From NCBI GenBank assembly GCA_023653785.1, contig JAMKCH010035080.1, positions 1 to 64,000 of the forward strand: 64,000 nucleotides of DNA. The letters are read 5' to 3'. This document shows positions 59,457 to 64,000 of this stretch, in pieces. A program made the translations under genes and the position numbers. The DNA comes from Ophioderma brevispina. Lineage: Eukaryota > Echinodermata > Ophiuroidea > Amphilepidida > Ophiodermatidae. The number at the start of each line of letters is the position of its first letter. Position 1 is the stretch's first letter. Under the pieces are notes generated by a model. That model ran no database searches. It saw only the letters and a program-made list of their open reading frames with translations, and was not told the DNA's origin.

Positions 59457-60848
59457 GTATCGCATAACACGTTATACAATAGCGCTATTTTAATAGGCAG
59501 GTCAAACTGGTGGTTTTAATTCATCGTTATGGTAAATATAATCAGGTGTTGGATGGAAAGCACTCGATATGTGGTTCATAATTATTTTATAGGTAAATTG
59601 TAGAATATTATTCGCGCTGTAGGTTTATCTTTAACAACAACTTGTGAAAATATCGACAAGGTATTTAAGCAGGGGGTTTACTTGAACAAACCATGGTTGT
59701 TTGAAACTGTTCAAAAACAACCTTTTCTGCAGTGCACGAGTGACATGGGTTTCTTTTAAGTGCATTAGAATTTGTATATTTATCCAGAAAATTTAGGATA
59801 CAATCAGAAGTAAATTAACCCCATTACCCACTGATCATTAAACCTAATTACAGAAATCAATTCAAAATACAAACAAAGGCTACCAGAAAAACTAACAATA
59901 TTGTCCTACTTGACCTAGTTAGATGATTTCTCACCCAGTGTCAAATATCTAAAAGTGCGTGCGTGGTATTGAAGTCTATCTCTGCCGTGGGTCCCACATC
60001 AAAAGCATCGCCAGCCATCCAGCATGCCTTACAATAGTTTGGATGTGAAATACAAAGAATTTGTCCATCGGTGAACTTTCAGGGGTTTTGACTATGATCC
60101 AGCCTATTTGTATTGTGTAATAAAGTATTCTTCTGCTTGGAGACACCTTTTTGCAGAATTAGATTTGGCCTCCATGAGCCTGAGGTTTGTCTCCATTTGA
60201 GCTGACAATGTAAAATTATTATCATGCTTAAATACCCATTTCCATTACAGCACCAGTGTAGCAAATACAAAAGCCAAACAAAAGTTAGGGCGGTGGACAA
60301 AACTAAATATGGTGGAAATGGACATCGATTAAATACACCAAAACTTATACAATCGTAAAAAAAACAAAAAACAAACACACAAACAAACCAAAAGATCAAA
60401 CTATTTTATGCAAATATGTTTACACACAGGCAAGAAATCCACCATGCCAATGTCAATCATCAATTGCCGATATTTTCACCAATCCTCCACATAAGAGCAT
60501 TGTAAAAAAAATCTCTGCAATTAATTTATGCAAATTGTGGCCCCTTCCTCAATCGCAAAAATTATTTTTTTTGTAAAATGTTTTTTTTTTTTACAGTTTT
60601 CCAAAGTGGGGCAGTAATGCAGGCTCTCCAGGCTGGCCCAGTTTTGGATGAAGAAAAAAAAAACCGAAGGAAAAAGGGTAAATACACCCTTCATGCAATT
60701 CTGGATCCTAAGTTATACTTAGATTGATGTAATTGTCAAACCCCTTCAGAACCATGTAATCATTGGGTCACATTTGTGTATGCAGGCATTTATTTCAGGT
60801 GACCTTTGAAGGATGTCCCAAAAATGCACACTGATTGGGAAACTGTAC
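59457..60848 (+). repeat. 1.39-kb tandem duplication, unit 2
   Basis: Partner of 58071-59456. Here the minus-strand frame over 60085-59950 stays open for about 40 codons, while in unit 1 it is broken. That shows how far indels decide frames in this region. Confidence 0.95.
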
Positions 60849-61102
60849 AATGACAAGGTGGTCACATGAACCACCACAAGGCCCAATTAAAACAAACCAT
60901 ACACAAAACCCAAGGGTTTTGTGCACTTTACACAAAAAATTAAAAACATACAAGGCGGTTTCTCGAACCACAAGTCTCGCCTGCTTCGCCCGGGCCTTAA
61001 TTGAGACAAAAAGCAAGCACAACCAGAGTGCAACCTGTGCGAGTCTAGGGGGTCCCAAAAAAAGTTGTGCAACCAGATAAACTCCAATTTTTTAAATAGT
61101 TT
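60849..61102. other. Unannotated, 255 bp between repeats
   Basis: Overlapping short frames on both strands; nothing recognised. Confidence 0.3.
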
Positions 61103-61580
61103 TACTCCCACTATTCATTTGACACCACCCCTAGGGGTCACAACATTTTACATTGTGGAGATATTCATCTTGCAAGTTGAAAACCCCCCCACGAGCATAA
61201 GTCAGAGATGGTTAGAAGTAGCACCCCTGGTTTGCATTTTATAGATTCTTTACTCCTGCTCTTTAATTTGACACCACCCCAGGGGTCACAACATTTCCAT
61301 TGTGGAGATATAATCATGAGAAGTCCTCAACAAGAGCATAGCTTAGATGTTTAGGAGTAGCTCCCCCCGGGTTTGCATTTGATTAGTATTTTAACCTCTC
61401 ACTCTTTCATTGACACCACCCGCGGGGTCACAACATTTCCATTGTGGAGATATAAACTTGAAAAGCCCCCACATGAGCACAAGTAAGAGAGTTTAGGGTA
61501 GCACCCCCGGGTTGCATTATAGTATTCGTTATTTCCTGCCCTTCTTTTGACACCACCCCAGGGCCAACACATTTTCCAGT
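61103..61580 (+). repeat. About 130-bp tandem repeat, 3.5 units
   Basis: TTTGACACCACCCC(A/T)AGGG starts units near 61118, 61268, 61407 and 61547. Each is followed by GTCACAACATTTCCATTGTG, GAGATAT, GAGCATA and AGTAGC(A/T)CCCCC. Confidence 0.9.
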
Positions 61581-61599
61581 TTTAGTATATATAATCATG

Positions 61600-61850
61600 A
61601 AAAAGTCATGCAAACATCCCTGAAATTCATAAAATTTAGTTAAAAAATATAAAATTTATTTCAAGTTGCAACACTATTTTGAAAAAATCATTTGTGACCA
61701 CATTTAATTTGAGTCGCCTTACGGTGTCCAGAAGTGGGATGACAATGCACAATTTTTGCATATTTTCACAGTTCCAAGAATGTAAAACGGCTGGCACCCA
61801 AAAGACTGACCAGAAGTAGAAAAAAAACATTTCAATGAAAAAATGGCACT
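61600..61850 (+). repeat. Block shared with 8755-8990
   Basis: ACTATTTTGAAAAAATCATT, GTGACCACATT and GGCACCCAAAAGACTGACC follow the order of the 8.8-kb block. Confidence 0.65.
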
Positions 61851-62124
61851 GGATCTAGCTATATATATTGATGTTAACTAACTTTGTGTGGTGTACTCCC
61901 CCCCCCACCCTTTTGATAAGTCTTCTTGTTTTGACACCACCAAATAACACACAGCCATATACGCCAAATAAAACACATGCTGACCTAAGTTATTGTAAGG
62001 TGTAAAACAAAATCTGAATCAAATTCTTTTGAAAGGTGTTTAGTATTTCACAATGACCATTGAAAACCTGAGAAGATTTGGTTTAAATGGACCAAGCATT
62101 TAGATTAGTTACAATTTAAAATCA

Positions 62125-62810
62125 TCAAAGAATTGCCCCTTTACGGGGCCAACATGCATTTTGACCACAATTATTATTCACACAAAAGATGTTACAATAT
62201 AGTAGTCTCAGGTTAGCAGAAGGATTTTGAATCCAAGTACCATTTAGCGATACAGGCAATTACGCATATTTATTAGATCAAATGCATCAAAACAATGCCC
62301 CTTTAATTTGAGTCCACTTGACCTTTGACCGCAATTGTGATTCATACAAAAGAGTACGGCATAGAAGTTCATGTAGCGAAGCGAAGTTTGCATATCCAAG
62401 TACCATTTCAGTGATACAGCAATTATGATATTTAATTAGATCAATTGTATCAAAAAAATGCACCTTTAATCGGCAAATGCAACTTTGACCCAATTATGAT
62501 TCACCCAAAAGATGCATGGCACAGTTATCGTTCATGCAGCGAAGGAATTTTGCCTATCCGTGTAAGGTTTTCGAGGATCAAGATATATTACGCATATTTA
62601 ATTAATTAGCTCATTTGCATACCTAAGCCGCTTGTATCACAAACGCTCAAATTGGAAAAAAGATGCGCACCAATTCAGGCTTTCATGCAGCAGGTGAAGG
62701 AATTTTCCGTTATCAATGACCGTTTAAAATAAAGCAATTAACGCTGTTTTTTGCATAGTAATTAGCTCATGCATACTTAATTTGCACCGAAATACGCCCG
62801 GAAATTAATC
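62125..62810 (+). repeat. About 155-170-bp tandem repeat, four units
   Basis: Each unit has ATGCCCCTTTA(A/C), TTTGACC(A/G)CAATT, ATTCA(C/T)ACAAAAGA, AGTACCATTT(A/C)AG and ATTACGCATATTTA(A)TTAG. The later units drift towards GCTCATTTGCATAC. Confidence 0.85.
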
Positions 62811-63060
62811 AAGTTCGCGAAACTCTCCAGGCCCGCTCCCTTCCACGCAAGTACATCATTCATACGCCTTACGGAACTCCAGAAAACGTGTTCACAAGCC
62901 TTCGGGAAAAATTTTCGTTATTATGCAAATAGATACTTAATGAGCATTATTTTACGACCCAAATCTAATCAGGTCGAGAAACTCGTGGGACCCGCTTCTT
63001 TCCAACAAGGTACATCATCATAGCCCTTACGGACTCCAGATAAATCGTACACAAGGCCGT
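62811..63060 (+). repeat. Block shared with 9010-9265
   Basis: CCCTTCCACGCAAGTACATC, CTTACGGAACTCCAGAAAAC and a second half-unit with TTTCCAACAAGGTACATCAT, in the same order as at 9.0-9.27 kb. Confidence 0.7.
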
Positions 63061-63087
63061 GAACACGGGACGTCAGGCACACAGCCA

Positions 63088-63198
63088 GCATGACAGACAG
63101 ACAGACAGGACAGACAGACAGACGGACAGAACAGACGACAGACAGACAGACAGGACAGGACAGACAAGACCGACACAGGGACAGACAGACAGACAGAA
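63088..63198 (+). repeat. (CAGA)n microsatellite
   Basis: GACAGACAGACAGACAGGAC-type repeat with occasional GACGGAC and CAGGAC units. It closes the composite repeat block. Confidence 0.95.
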
Positions 63199-63200
63199 AA

Positions 63201-63518
63201 GTTATAACTAAGTCTCTGCCGAAAAAGTTCAGGCCGGAGGACAAAAGGTTACCCCATTGGAAAAACATGACATAACTGTAAGTATCATCTTACAAATTGG
63301 AAGTAATGATAAGTGTGGGCAGTATGAATTGTAGACTGAATGCCATTGTGCAGGATTATTTCAACTACCTCTGTGACTTAAGAATGAAACAAGCAATGTG
63401 CCACGCTGTACTCTAAACTGTAAGGTGGATAAGTGTTTTCAGGGGAGCTTTTGCTTTTCTCTTCATAAACCAAACCTGTTTTAAAGATGACATTACTTAT
63501 CTCCGTTCCAGCCTCGAG
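63201..63518. other. Unannotated stretch
   Basis: Lies downstream (3') of the minus-strand exon candidate and could hold its 3' UTR. No AATAAA on the minus strand was confirmed. Confidence 0.25.
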
Positions 63519-63937
63519 TTAGTGGGTGAGATCACTGCATCTTAATTTAGGTAGTTCAGGCCTTGAATGTGGTTGTGTGCTGTCATAGAAGCTACAGTAT
63601 TCACTGAACATACTAGTAGTCCTAGTTCTCGGGTAGGACTCTGAATAGAAACAACTATAGACTTTATCCGTATTTGGCCCTTTACTGCTGATTGTGATGG
63701 CATAAACACCGGGGTGAAGACACATCAAATGCCAACTAACTGCAAATTTCGGCAGAATGCATTCATGGTAAACAGATTTGAACACTGCCGACAGTTTTAG
63801 GTTTCTGTATTGTTCGTCATCTACAAAAACATATTGAAGACACCCAACGACAGGTTCTGAAGGTGTTCCAAAATCTGTTAACATGGAACCACATACTATG
63901 CAAGTGTTCTGCAAGTGTTTAACAATTCTCTGAACAC
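63519..63937 (-). CDS. Candidate terminal coding exon, unrecognised protein
   Basis: On the minus strand, TTCATTGTGTTTAAACAG reads as a splice acceptor at 63938. From 63937 the frame is open for about 139 codons to a TAA at 63519-63521. The predicted peptide is not low-complexity. It holds about ten cysteines, including Cys-Ile-Val-Cys near the start, a Val-Phe-Val-Asp-Asp stretch, His-Glu-Cys and Trp-His-Leu-Met-Cys. The C-terminus is Ser/Tyr/Arg-rich. Codon choice favours RNY-like codons. No domain is recognised. It could be a secreted or luminal protein (paired cysteines), but that is a guess. Upstream exons would lie beyond the window. An initiating ATG at the 5' edge is absent, consistent with an internal acceptor rather than a single-exon gene. 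Confidence 0.45.
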
Positions 63938-64000
63938 CTGTTTAAACACAATGAATAACACATCCCGACGCGTCATGCGTTTCTCAAAAAGTTGCAGTTG

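Noticed and set aside
59950..60085. Minus-strand exon inside the 1.39-kb duplication
   Set aside because: The other unit has a different frame because of indels, and no acceptor/donor pair is convincing, so it cannot be judged from this sequence.
63090..63275. Open frames over the CAGA microsatellite
   Set aside because: Simple-repeat translation.

Overview
This is eukaryotic nuclear DNA, AT-rich, repeat-dense and almost free of protein-coding sequence. There are no operons, ribosome binding sites or long intact reading frames. The repeat content points to a marine invertebrate, most likely a deuterostome such as an echinoderm or hemichordate: TTAA-flanked miniature transposons, tRNA-derived SINEs, CR1/L2-like LINE ends, arrays rich in TGACCT, and short GC-rich hairpins. 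The species assignment is an inference; no diagnostic gene is present.

Layout. 1-0.4 kb: C-terminal relic of a LINE ORF. 2.4-3.0 kb: TTAA MITE. 3.9-4.3 kb: TIR element. 6.2-6.5 kb: TGACCT-rich tandem repeat. 6.8-7.55 kb: reverse-strand LINE end beside a hairpin MITE. 8.7-9.6 kb: composite repeat that returns at 61.6-63.2 kb. 10.8-18.0 kb: cluster of TTAA MITEs, one inserted into a hAT-type MITE (14.3-15.0 kb). 18.6-19.3 kb: 25-bp minisatellite. 22.8-30.6 kb: SINEs, a TA-flanked element, an element with an internal minisatellite, and a 0.9-kb tandem duplication. 31.3 kb: near-perfect palindrome. 32.7-33.5 kb: TGACCT array. 36.7 and 39.5 kb: hairpin/TIR elements. 40.9-42.0 kb: decayed LINE 3' half. 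42.7-45.8 kb: four inverted-repeat elements and a SINE. 46.6-47.4 kb: possible decayed coding block. 50.6-51.3 kb: two MITEs. 55.1-56.3 kb: TIR element carrying a broken MADF-like gene. 58.1-60.8 kb: 1.39-kb tandem duplication. 61.1-63.2 kb: tandem arrays ending in a CAGA microsatellite. 63.5-63.9 kb: the best candidate host exon, on the minus strand.

The genes here are mostly dead transposon fragments. The only candidates for host exons are 63519-63937 (unrecognised, about 140 codons) and, much weaker, 12669-12802. The two tandem duplications differ mainly by one- or two-base indels. That looks like residual long-read error or unmerged haplotypes, and it also means that frameshifts in the LINE relics need not all be real.

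The best-supported biology is transposon structure read directly from target-site duplications: TTAA for at least four MITE families (piggyBac-like), 8-bp duplications for a hAT-like family, and TTA for a Harbinger-like one. The least explained signal is a 1.3-kb inverted-repeat element at 43.9-45.3 kb holding seven copies of a 14-bp motif around TTACGTTA.
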